Of a stretch of DNA of 25,490 bases, positions 12,887 through 20,847 are shown one piece after another. The position numbers and the translations under genes are program-made. The notes beneath the pieces were generated by a model. The model was given only the letters and a program-made list of their open reading frames with translations. It was not told where the DNA came from and made no database searches. How positions within the stretch are numbered: position 1 is the first letter of the stretch; every line of letters starts with the position of its first letter. Origin of the DNA: Akkermansia sp. (GTDB lineage Bacteria > Verrucomicrobiota > Verrucomicrobiia > Verrucomicrobiales > Akkermansiaceae); assembly GCA_017628435.1 (NCBI GenBank), contig JAGBZE010000055.1:1-25490 (forward strand), written 5' to 3'.

Positions 12887-14197
12887 TTAAAGGTTCAGGG
12901 TCATCTTGACGGCGTTGCGGAAGCATTCGCCACGCTGTACATAGCCGGTAAACTGGTCGAAAGAAGAGGTACCGGGGGAGAACAGCACCACATCACCGCG
13001 CTCAGCTACCCGGTGGGCTGCTGCCACGGCTTCCTGCACGGTGGTGACTTTCACCACGCGACAGACGGGGGAGAAGGTGGCCTCCAGCTGGTCGGCAATC
13101 TGGCCGAATACGATGCAGACGCGGGCCTTCTGCTCCAGCATGGGGTTGATGGCGGAGTAGTCCAGCCCCTTGTCCTTACCGCCGGCCAGCAGAATGATGG
13201 GGCGGGTCTGGGAGCGCACAGCAGCCTCAGTGGAGTGCAGGTTGGTGCTCTTGGAGTCGTTCAGCCACAGCACGCCGTCCATTTCTGCCACGGTTTCACA
13301 GCGGTGGCCGGGCGGGCAGAATGAGCGGATGGCAGAGGAGATGGTGGTATCATCCAGCCCCACGGCACGGCAGGCCAGGGTGGTGGCCATGGCGTTTTCG
13401 GCATTGTGGGCCTGCTCCAGCGCGGTGCCTCGCAGCGGGGTCAGTACCTGGCCGTTCTCGCAGATGGCACCGTTGTCAAAATACAGCTGCCCGGTGCTGA
13501 CCACGGAGGAGAAGCCTATGCGGCGGGGGGCCAGGGCTGGGAGCTCCTCGCCCTCGCGCACAATGGCGAGCTGGTCGGCGCACATGTTCTCGAAAATACG
13601 CAGCTTGGCGTTGAAATAGTCTTCCACCTTGGTGTAGCGGTCCATGTGGTCGGGAGCAAAGTTGAGCCAGATGGCTACCTCCGGGCAGAAATCGATGATG
13701 GTCTCCATCTGGAACGAGGAAACCTCGAGCACGGCGAATTCCGGCTGCGGTTCCATGAGGGCCACCTCGCTGAGGGGGTAGCCATAGTTGCCGCAGGCCT
13801 TGGCGGTCTTGCCGGCGGTAAGCAGCACATGCTCCAGCAGGGCGGTAGTGGTGGTTTTGCCGTTGGTGCCGGTGATGGCGATGATGCGGCCGGTGTAGTA
13901 GTGCCAGGCCAGTTCTGTTTCGCCGATAAGCGGTGCACCGTGAGCGGTGAAGGCGAGAGTCCAGGGGATATCGCCCTCGATACCGGGGGAGAGGATGACG
14001 AGGTCAGCCGCATAGGCTCGGGCGTGTTCCTCTGTAGCGCCGGGGGTGAAGCCCACGCCGGGTTCGCTGCAGGTGGCGGCGGGGTTGGCATCGAAGATGC
14101 AGACTTCGGCTGCGCCCTTGACCAGAGCCAGACGGGCAGCCGCCACACCGCTGCGGCCGCAGCCCAGAACAGCTATCTTTTTACCGGTAAGTTCCAT
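12887..14197 (-). CDS. murD: UDP-N-acetylmuramoylalanine--D-glutamate ligase
   Basis: The product is 436 residues, the normal length. It adds D-Glu to UDP-MurNAc-L-Ala with ATP in the cytoplasm. The N-terminal Rossmann domain (GKKIAVLGCGRSGVAAA, 5-21) binds the UDP substrate. The Mur-ligase ATP loop is GTNGKTTT (110-117). EVSSFQME and NFAPDHMDRY follow in the central domain. The C-terminal domain carries LNDSKSTN, LAGGKDKG and SPGTSSFDQF-x5-RGECF, all typical of MurD rather than MurC/E/F. It sits 24 bp downstream of mraY and 25 bp upstream of the LysM gene. Confidence 0.97.
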   Translation of the reverse strand: MELTGKKIAVLGCGRSGVAAARLALVKGAAEVCIFDANPAATCSEPGVGFTPGATEEHARAYAADLVILSPGIEGDIPWTLAFTAHGAPLIGETELAWHYYTGRIIAITGTNGKTTTTALLEHVLLTAGKTAKACGNYGYPLSEVALMEPQPEFAVLEVSSFQMETIIDFCPEVAIWLNFAPDHMDRYTKVEDYFNAKLRIFENMCADQLAIVREGEELPALAPRRIGFSSVVSTGQLYFDNGAICENGQVLTPLRGTALEQAHNAENAMATTLACRAVGLDDTTISSAIRSFCPPGHRCETVAEMDGVLWLNDSKSTNLHSTEAAVRSQTRPIILLAGGKDKGLDYSAINPMLEQKARVCIVFGQIADQLEATFSPVCRVVKVTTVQEAVAAAHRVAERGDVVLFSPGTSSFDQFTGYVQRGECFRNAVKMTLNL

Positions 14198-14221
14198 GGT
14201 GCAGAGAAAGGGGGTGAGGGG

Positions 14222-15247
14222 TTATGCAAAGATGCAGGCGCCCAGAATAAGGCCGAACACTGCCAGGAAGAAGGAAATAATCCAGAAACGCACGCAGACC
14301 TGGGTCTCGCTCCACCCGCACTTTTCAAAGTGGTGGTGGATGGGGGCCATGCGAAAGAATCGGCGGGGCTCGCCGTACAGCTTGCGGCTCACCTTGAACC
14401 AGCCTACCTGAATCATCACGGAGCAGGCCTCGGCTACGAATACACCGCCGATAACCACCAGCAGCAGTTCCATGTGGGTGCACACGGCCACGGTGCCCAG
14501 CGCGCCACCCAGGGAGAGGGAGCCGGTGTCGCCCATGAATACCTTGGCAGGGTGAGCATTGAACCACAGGAAACCAAGGCACGCGGCTGCAATGCAGAGC
14601 AGGTAGTTGGCCAGGGCTACCTCACGCATGGAAAGGCAGAGGGAAAGGAAGGCGAGGGAGGCTACCACCATGCAGCCGCTTGCGAGACCGTCCAGACCAT
14701 CGGTCAGGTTTACGGCGTTGGAGGAGCCGATGATGACCAGCATGGCGAAGGGAATGAAGAGCATGCCCATATCCAGCTCACCGTAGAACGGAATGAAAAT
14801 GCTGGCGATGGAGGGATCCAGGTAGTACAGGTAGCCGGCGCAGCCCAAGGAGGCCACGGCCTGCAAGGCAATCTTGAACCAGCCGCTCACGCCATCGGTG
14901 CTCTTTTTGGTAATCTTGGCCCAGTCATCCAGGAAACCGAGAATGGCGGTAACGGCCATGACCAGCAGACAGCACTGCAGCTTAGGATTGCCCATGTCCA
15001 GGAAGAGGATGCTGGTGAGCATGATGAGCCCGATAATCATGATGCCGCCCATGGTGGGGGTACCTACCTTGGCCTGGTGCTCCGGGGCAAGGGTGCCGCC
15101 ACAGGCCTGGCGGATGGGCTGACCGGCCTTCATGGCGCGCAGAATGGAAATGAGGCGTGGCCCGATGAGCATGGAACCTACAAACGGCACCAGAAGAGCC
15201 AGCAGAAGCTGCAGGCCGACGGGGATTTCACAGATAAAGTTAATCAT
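14222..15247 (-). CDS. mraY: Phospho-N-acetylmuramoyl-pentapeptide-transferase
   Basis: The product is 341 residues with about ten membrane segments. It transfers phospho-MurNAc-pentapeptide to undecaprenyl phosphate to form lipid I. Signature stretches are all present: KVGTPTMGG near 60-68, the Asp pair in GFLDDWAK (about 104-111), SNAVNLTDGLDGL (about 175-187), FMGDTGSL and the histidine-rich APIHHHFE. It is somewhat shorter than the 360 residues of E. coli. It starts 3 bp after the murF stop, so translation is likely coupled. Confidence 0.97.
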   Translation of the reverse strand: MINFICEIPVGLQLLLALLVPFVGSMLIGPRLISILRAMKAGQPIRQACGGTLAPEHQAKVGTPTMGGIMIIGLIMLTSILFLDMGNPKLQCCLLVMAVTAILGFLDDWAKITKKSTDGVSGWFKIALQAVASLGCAGYLYYLDPSIASIFIPFYGELDMGMLFIPFAMLVIIGSSNAVNLTDGLDGLASGCMVVASLAFLSLCLSMREVALANYLLCIAAACLGFLWFNAHPAKVFMGDTGSLSLGGALGTVAVCTHMELLLVVIGGVFVAEACSVMIQVGWFKVSRKLYGEPRRFFRMAPIHHHFEKCGWSETQVCVRFWIISFFLAVFGLILGACIFA

Positions 15248-15250
15248 GGC

Positions 15251-16642
15251 TTAAGCTTTGGGGTTAAGGGTTGGAAAAAGTTCGTATATGCAGCGCTCCA
15301 TACCGGCGGAGCGGGAGCCCTTGAAGAGCAGGGCATCACCCGGCTGCATGAGCGCGCGCAGGGCGGCAGCGGCTTCAGCCGGTGTGTTCACCAGCATGGC
15401 CGGGATGCTTTCAGCGGCGGCCTGGCAAAGCGCCAGTGTCTCCGGGCACTCCGGGCCCACTACCACCACGGCAGCATAGCCCAGGGAGGCTGCGCACCAG
15501 CCCATATCGGCATGGGCGGCGATTCCGCCCTCGCCCAGCTCGCCCATTTTGCCCAGCACGGCAATGTGGCGCTGCGGGCCGCGCAGGGCGGCTACGGTTT
15601 CGAGAGCGGCTTTCATGCTCTCGGGGTTGGCGTTGTAGGTATCGTCCACCACGGTGTAGCCCTCGATTTCCTTGCAGGCCAGGCGACCATGGGTGAGGGC
15701 GGAGGCCGAGAGACCGGCGGCAATCTGCGTGGGGGTGCAGCCGAGTTTCCAACCGGCGGCAGCTGCCAGCAGGCTGTTGCTCACCATGTGGGCACCAGGC
15801 ACGGGCAGGTTTACCTCTACCTCTTCTTCACCGTCAATATGCAGGGTGTAGGTGGTGCCGGTGGCGGTGCTGCGCGGGTTGAGTGCGCGCACCTGGCTGT
15901 TGCAGCCGCCTACGGGAATGCAGGTGGCGGTGGTCTGCGTGGGGATGTAGTCCGCAAAGTCATCCAATGCGGGATAAATCATGTAGCCACCGGCGGGCAG
16001 GGCTCGGGCCACGGTGCATTTCTCCTCTGCAATGGCCTCGCGGGTGCCCAGATATTCCAGGTGGGCAGAGCCAATGGTGGTGATGATGCCGATGTGCGGC
16101 TGGGTCATGGTGCAGAGCGGGGCAATCTCCCCGGCATGGTTCATGCCCATTTCCCAGATGGCGGCTTCGGTGCCTTTCTCCGTGCTCAGGATGCTGAGCG
16201 GAACGCCGATGTGGTTATTCAGGTTGCCCTTGGTGGCCAGTGTTTTGTATTTCTGGGAGAGCACGGACAGGCACATATCCTTGGTGCTGGTCTTGCCGCT
16301 GCTGCCGGTGAGCCCCACCACATGCAGGGGCTCCAGCTGCGTGCGCCACCAGGCGGCCAGGCTTTGCAGCGCCACCAGCGTATCTTCCACCTGTACTACG
16401 GTACACCCGGGAGCAAAGTCGCCTTCCACCCTGGATACAACAACTGCTGCAGCTCCCTTCTGCGAGGCATCTGCTGCGAAGGTGTTGCCATCGAACCGCT
16501 CACCGCAGAGCGCCAGGAACACGCACCCGGGCGTGATGGCGCGGCTGTCGGTGGTGAGCCCGGCGGTGATGGCGCGGTTCCCCATTGCTACGGCTGTTCC
16601 GGCGGTGGCGCTAAGGAGTTCGCTGATGCTCAGGTGGGTCAT
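15251..16642 (-). CDS. murF: UDP-N-acetylmuramoyl-tripeptide--D-alanyl-D-alanine ligase
   Basis: The product is 463 residues. It completes the pentapeptide precursor by adding D-Ala-D-Ala. The first domain carries TTDSRAITPGCVFLAL (30-45). The ATP loop is GSSGKTST (113-120), where the GSSGKT/TGSSGKT variant is typical of MurF. KGNLNNHIGVPLS and EMGMNHAGEI mark the central domain, and DDTYNANPESM and FKGSRSAGMER the C-terminal domain. It follows murE after 18 bp. The D-Ala-D-Ala ligase that supplies its substrate is not in the window. Confidence 0.96.
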   Translation of the reverse strand: MTHLSISELLSATAGTAVAMGNRAITAGLTTDSRAITPGCVFLALCGERFDGNTFAADASQKGAAAVVVSRVEGDFAPGCTVVQVEDTLVALQSLAAWWRTQLEPLHVVGLTGSSGKTSTKDMCLSVLSQKYKTLATKGNLNNHIGVPLSILSTEKGTEAAIWEMGMNHAGEIAPLCTMTQPHIGIITTIGSAHLEYLGTREAIAEEKCTVARALPAGGYMIYPALDDFADYIPTQTTATCIPVGGCNSQVRALNPRSTATGTTYTLHIDGEEEVEVNLPVPGAHMVSNSLLAAAAGWKLGCTPTQIAAGLSASALTHGRLACKEIEGYTVVDDTYNANPESMKAALETVAALRGPQRHIAVLGKMGELGEGGIAAHADMGWCAASLGYAAVVVVGPECPETLALCQAAAESIPAMLVNTPAEAAAALRALMQPGDALLFKGSRSAGMERCIYELFPTLNPKA

Positions 16643-16660
16643 GAGTGAGGTGGGTGAGTA

Positions 16661-18187
16661 TTAGTTGCGGCGGCCTTCCGGCTTGCGGGAGGGTACAGAG
16701 ATTCCTTCCGGGTTTTTCTCTGCATAGAACTTGCGCACTACGGCCGCATCGGAGAATTCGATGGTTTCGTTGGCGAAAATCTGGTAGTTTTCATGCCCCT
16801 TGCCGGCGATAAGGATGGCATCGCCCGGGCGGGCCTGCTCCATTGCGGCGCGAATAGCTTCCTCGCGGTCGGTGATGCGGTGCTGCTTGCTGCGGGGAAT
16901 GCCGGGCATGATTTCATCAATGATCTGCTCGGGGTCTTCGCTACGGGGGTTATCGCTGGTCACGATGCAGAGGTCGCTGTAGCGCGCAGCGGCTTCACCC
17001 ATGAGCGGGCGCTTGGTGCGGTCGCGGTCGCCGCCGCAGCCGAAGATGGTGATGAGGCGGCCATTGCGGCAGAGTGCCTTCATGGTTTTGCAGACGTTTT
17101 CCACGGCATCCGGGGTGTGGGCGTAGTCCACAAAGCACTGCACGTTGTTCACGCTGCTTACCAGTTCGATGCGGCCGGGAACCTGCGGGCTCTGTGCCAG
17201 GGCGGTGATGGCATCGCTGATGCTGATGCCTGAACACACGGCGCCAGCCAGGGCGGCCAGGCTGTTGGAAAGATTAAACTCCCCGATAAGCGGGGTGCGT
17301 ACCAGGTAGCTGCGACCCTGGTAAATCAGTTCATACTGGCTGCCTTTCAGCGTGACCAGCTTGGGAATGGCGCGGAAATCGGCCTTTTCGTTCTCACCGA
17401 AGGTGCGCACCTTCATGATGGGTCCCAGCTCCTCAGCCAGGCGGCGGCCATAGGCATCATCGATGTTGATGACGGCGGCACTCTTGCGGTCTGCAGCGGC
17501 CATGCGCACGAAGAGGAGCTTTTTGGCCTGGTAGTATTCCTCCATGGTACCGTGGTAATCCAGGTGATCCTGGGTGAGGTTGGTGAAGATGCCTACGCGG
17601 AAGTCGGTGCCGGCGGTGCGCTGCTGGGTGAGCGCATGGGAGGATACCTCCATGGCAACGGCGCGGCAGCCGTTCTTCACCATGTCTGCCAGCATGCTCT
17701 GCAGCAGGGCGCAGCCCGGGGTGGTGTTGGTGGAGGGTACGCGGCGGTCACCGTTGTCGTAGATGATGGTGCCGATGAGGCCGGCGCGCTGCCAGGCGGC
17801 GCGGTAGATGTGGTTTACCAGGTAGCTGATGGTGGTCTTGCCGTTGGTGCCGGTGACACCAAGCAGAATCATCTTGCTGCTGGGGAAATCATTCCAGGCG
17901 CTCATGAGCAGCCCGTTTGCCTCGTGCGTGTCCTTCACCTGCACCCAGCAGGTGCCGGCTTCCTGTGCTGCGGCGGTGGCAGGAGTCTCGGCCACAATGG
18001 CTACTGCCCCCGCAGAGATGACTTCATCAATGACGCTGTGGCCATCAAACTGAGTGCCTTTCACGGCCACATAACAGCAGCCGGGAATGACCTTGCGGCT
18101 GTCGTCGGTGAGCAAGGTGAGCTGCTTGGCAGGCTTGCCGGTGATGCTGGCACCGGGCAGAATGTTGAATAACTTCTTCGTGTCCAT
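16661..18187 (-). CDS. murE: UDP-N-acetylmuramoyl-tripeptide synthetase, meso-diaminopimelate-adding type
   Basis: The product is 508 residues. It adds the third amino acid of the stem peptide. Domain order: TDDSRKVIPGCCYVAVKG (27-44) for UDP-sugar binding, ATP loop GTNGKTT (113-119), STNTTPG (152-158), EVSSHAL (180-186), the YAHTPD motif (355-360), and FGCGGDRDRTKRPLMG. The specificity motif D-N-P-R is at 412-415 (SDNPRSEDP), which in known MurE enzymes reads meso-diaminopimelate rather than lysine. This predicts DAP-type peptidoglycan. A C-terminal tail of about 15 residues after EFSDAAVVRKFY is Arg/Pro-rich and unremarkable. It starts 13 bp after ftsI. Confidence 0.96.
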   Translation of the reverse strand: MDTKKLFNILPGASITGKPAKQLTLLTDDSRKVIPGCCYVAVKGTQFDGHSVIDEVISAGAVAIVAETPATAAAQEAGTCWVQVKDTHEANGLLMSAWNDFPSSKMILLGVTGTNGKTTISYLVNHIYRAAWQRAGLIGTIIYDNGDRRVPSTNTTPGCALLQSMLADMVKNGCRAVAMEVSSHALTQQRTAGTDFRVGIFTNLTQDHLDYHGTMEEYYQAKKLLFVRMAAADRKSAAVINIDDAYGRRLAEELGPIMKVRTFGENEKADFRAIPKLVTLKGSQYELIYQGRSYLVRTPLIGEFNLSNSLAALAGAVCSGISISDAITALAQSPQVPGRIELVSSVNNVQCFVDYAHTPDAVENVCKTMKALCRNGRLITIFGCGGDRDRTKRPLMGEAAARYSDLCIVTSDNPRSEDPEQIIDEIMPGIPRSKQHRITDREEAIRAAMEQARPGDAILIAGKGHENYQIFANETIEFSDAAVVRKFYAEKNPEGISVPSRKPEGRRN

Positions 18188-18200
18188 GGCGGGGGAATTC

Positions 18201-20426
18201 TTATTTCTTTAGATTAGCAGATTCTTGCTTAGTAGCAAGATATTTTTCATATGCTTCGGGGTCGCTGGGGGCAAGATTGAGCACATTGATGAAGCGCTCT
18301 ACCGCAGCGCGGAAGATGGGAGCTGCCACCGTGCCGCCACCGGGGTTGCAATCGGTGGGGTGTGGCTCGTCGATAACGGTCATGACCACGAGTTTCGGGT
18401 CATCGATGGGGAATACACCGGCAAAGGATACGGTGTAGAGGTTTTCGGCGTAACCGCCACCGGCCTTCACCTTCTTGGCAGTGCCGGTTTTGCCGCCTAC
18501 TCGGAATCCGGGAATGGCTGCTGCCGTGGCTGTGCCGCGGCCGCATTCGCCTGAACGCTCGGTTACGCTTTCAAGTGCAAAACGTAAGTCCTTGGCAGTG
18601 CTGGGTTTCATTACCCGGCAGATTTCCTGCGGGGCGCATTCATCATAGATAGAGCCGTCTGCCGCGATGATTTTATCAATGAGACGGGGTTTCATGCGCA
18701 CTCCATCGTTTGCAATGGTGGCATAAACCATGGCCATATGCAGCGGCGAAACGGCCACCGAGTAACCGTAGGCAATACGGGAGTAGTTCACGATGTTGGA
18801 GCCATCTGCCAGCAGGCAGGCTCCACCGGAGGGCAGGTCGATGCCCGCGGATCTGGTTAAGCCGAACTTTTCCAGGTATTCCTTGTAGTTCTGCCACTTG
18901 GCTACAATGGCAATGCGAGCAGCTCCGGGGTTGCTGGATTTTTTGAGTACACCCCACACCGGCAGGCTGCCGTAGTTGAACGGGCGGTCGTTGATGGCCT
19001 TACTGCCGAAACCTACGGAGAAGGGGGAGCAGTTTACATAGGAGCGGATGCCCATGAGCCCCTTATCCACAGCGGCGGTAACGGCCAGTACCTTGAAGGT
19101 TGAACCCGGTTCGTAGCGAGCCTGGCATGCAAAGTTGAACTCGCCGGTGACCACCTTGCCGTCTTCCTTTACTTCGCCGCGCGGGAATTTGCCCTTGTGG
19201 GTGATGAGTGCCTTGCTGTCATCAAGAGAGAAGGCCGGACGGCTTACCATGGCCAGAATGTCGCCGGTTTTGGGCTCCACAACAATCATGCAGCCGCGCT
19301 TGGCCCGGAAGTGGCGCATGCCGTTATCCAGCTCCTGCTCCACAATCGCCTGAAGTCGCATGTCGATGGTGAGTTTCAGGTTGAGGCCGTCCTTGGCCGC
19401 CATGTAGCGGTCATCTTCATTGGGGAGTATCTGCCCGCGACCGTTGCGGCGGTATTCGCGCATGCCGTTCACCGCAGCCAGGTAGCTTTGGAAATATGCT
19501 TCAACGCCGCTCTGCCCCTCGTTTTTGTCGTTCACATATCCCAGTACATGGCTCAGCATTTCCGGCATGACGTAGGAGCGCTTAAGGCTGGATTGTACCT
19601 TAAGACCTCTGATATGTGCATTCTCGATGGCTTTCTCCAGTTTATCAGAGGTGTCGAAGTTCATGCCCTTGGCCAGTACGATTTCTCTGATAAGTTTTCG
19701 CTTAGGAAGTCCCTTTGCTTCTGCTTCTTTGTTGTAGGCAACGACATCGGGCTGGGCGATTTTTCTGATGATGTCCTCCTTGGTCATGAATCGCTCGAAC
19801 GTGAGGCCGTTTTCAGTGACCTGGATTTTCTCGTGAGAGAGGAAGGGATAGAGGATTTCTGCTACGAGTTTATCGTGCTGCTGGGCGTAATGCTCCATGG
19901 CAGCCTCGCTGAACTCGAGCAGGCGGTTAGCTTTTGCTTTGGCAGCGTTGGACATGGGAGTCCCCGCCTCGGCTCTTCTTTTGATTTCCTCGTCAAGTTG
20001 CTTCTTGCGCTCCTCTTTCTCCTCTGGGGTTGATTTAGCGTTGCTGAGCAGTTTGGCGCGGTAGTTGTACAGAAGCTTGCGCCGCTCCTTGGGGTCGCTG
20101 AGGGTGTCCCAGCGGGGGTCATTAGAGGCATGGTTGTATGCCAGCCCATCCACTATGACCGTAATTTCACGCAGGTGGTTGTAATCTGCTACCAGTTCGG
20201 CGCTTTGGATATTGTTGGTGAGCAGTTCCTCATTGCGATCCATGATGATGCCGCGGCGGCCCGGAATGGTTTCATGGGAGATGAGGTCGTCTGCAGCGAT
20301 GGTGCTGATCTTCTCCTTATCCAGCAGCTGTAGATTGACCAGGCGCACGGTTGCCACGCTGGAGGTAATCGCCATGCCGATTGCAATGACGATGCAGCGT
20401 CCGGCAAATGGTACCTTGGTCTTCAT
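18201..20426 (-). CDS. ftsI: Division transpeptidase (class B penicillin-binding protein 3) with enlarged N-terminal domain
   Basis: The product is 741 residues; E. coli FtsI has 588. A short cytoplasmic start and one transmembrane helix (about 8-30) lead to the PBP dimerisation/pedestal domain, starting with PGRRGIIMDRN (55-65). Inside this domain, about 105-275, lies a highly charged helical insertion (Lys/Glu/Arg-rich, probable coiled coil). The transpeptidase domain carries the three catalytic motifs: S442-T-F-K445, S497-S-N499 and K646-T-G-T. It crosslinks septal peptidoglycan with FtsW and is the target of beta-lactams. No C-terminal PASTA domain is present. Position after the ftsL-like gene (30 bp) and before murE (13 bp) matches the canonical ftsI slot. 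Confidence 0.94.
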   Translation of the reverse strand: MKTKVPFAGRCIVIAIGMAITSSVATVRLVNLQLLDKEKISTIAADDLISHETIPGRRGIIMDRNEELLTNNIQSAELVADYNHLREITVIVDGLAYNHASNDPRWDTLSDPKERRKLLYNYRAKLLSNAKSTPEEKEERKKQLDEEIKRRAEAGTPMSNAAKAKANRLLEFSEAAMEHYAQQHDKLVAEILYPFLSHEKIQVTENGLTFERFMTKEDIIRKIAQPDVVAYNKEAEAKGLPKRKLIREIVLAKGMNFDTSDKLEKAIENAHIRGLKVQSSLKRSYVMPEMLSHVLGYVNDKNEGQSGVEAYFQSYLAAVNGMREYRRNGRGQILPNEDDRYMAAKDGLNLKLTIDMRLQAIVEQELDNGMRHFRAKRGCMIVVEPKTGDILAMVSRPAFSLDDSKALITHKGKFPRGEVKEDGKVVTGEFNFACQARYEPGSTFKVLAVTAAVDKGLMGIRSYVNCSPFSVGFGSKAINDRPFNYGSLPVWGVLKKSSNPGAARIAIVAKWQNYKEYLEKFGLTRSAGIDLPSGGACLLADGSNIVNYSRIAYGYSVAVSPLHMAMVYATIANDGVRMKPRLIDKIIAADGSIYDECAPQEICRVMKPSTAKDLRFALESVTERSGECGRGTATAAAIPGFRVGGKTGTAKKVKAGGGYAENLYTVSFAGVFPIDDPKLVVMTVIDEPHPTDCNPGGGTVAAPIFRAAVERFINVLNLAPSDPEAYEKYLATKQESANLKK

Positions 20427-20456
20427 GGAAAAGCGGAGCCTGAGAACGGAATTTGG

Positions 20457-20804
20457 TTAACGGTGTATGACTGCCAGTCCGCTATCCTGCAGACGGCGGG
20501 CCAGTTCAATCTGGCTGCGGTTGATGTCGCGCAGGGTGGAACGATCCTGGCTGAGGCGGTCGCGCATGGCCCAGCGGTTGGTCAGGGCATTAGTTTTGGC
20601 GCGGTGCTGGTTGGTGTTCATGGTGCAACTGGCAATCTCGCTGTTGAGATGGCTGATTTCCGTGCGCACTGCCACTTGGGCATTCTTGTAAAGAGCGTAG
20701 GTGATACCTCCGGCCGAGACCATGACGGCAAAAATCACCATCCAGAGCAGGAAGCTCATGCTTACCTGGTTTGCATAGCGGGAGGTTTTGATGCAGGGAG
20801 ACAT
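20457..20804 (-). CDS. ftsL: FtsL-like division protein (small bitopic coiled-coil protein)
   Basis: The product is 115 residues from ATG 20804; the open frame reaches further upstream but that part is Pro/Ser filler. Topology is that of FtsL: short cytoplasmic N-terminus, one transmembrane helix (about 16-38), then a periplasmic helix (about 40-105) with heptad-like spacing of hydrophobic residues. Sequence identity within FtsL proteins is too low to read by eye. The call therefore rests on topology, size and the slot between rsmH and ftsI, which is ftsL in nearly all dcw clusters. FtsL would pair with FtsB and activate FtsWI. Confidence 0.75.
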   Translation of the reverse strand: MSPCIKTSRYANQVSMSFLLWMVIFAVMVSAGGITYALYKNAQVAVRTEISHLNSEIASCTMNTNQHRAKTNALTNRWAMRDRLSQDRSTLRDINRSQIELARRLQDSGLAVIHR

Positions 20805-20847
20805 TGAAGACGGTGAGAGGGGGCGAGTGGTGATACAGAGAGGTGAT

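Noticed and set aside
13406..16648. A 1080-codon open frame on the plus strand
   Set aside because: It lies antisense to murD, mraY and murF, whose motifs are all intact. Its product is Gly/His/Ala-rich low-complexity sequence, as expected from the complement of GC-rich codons.
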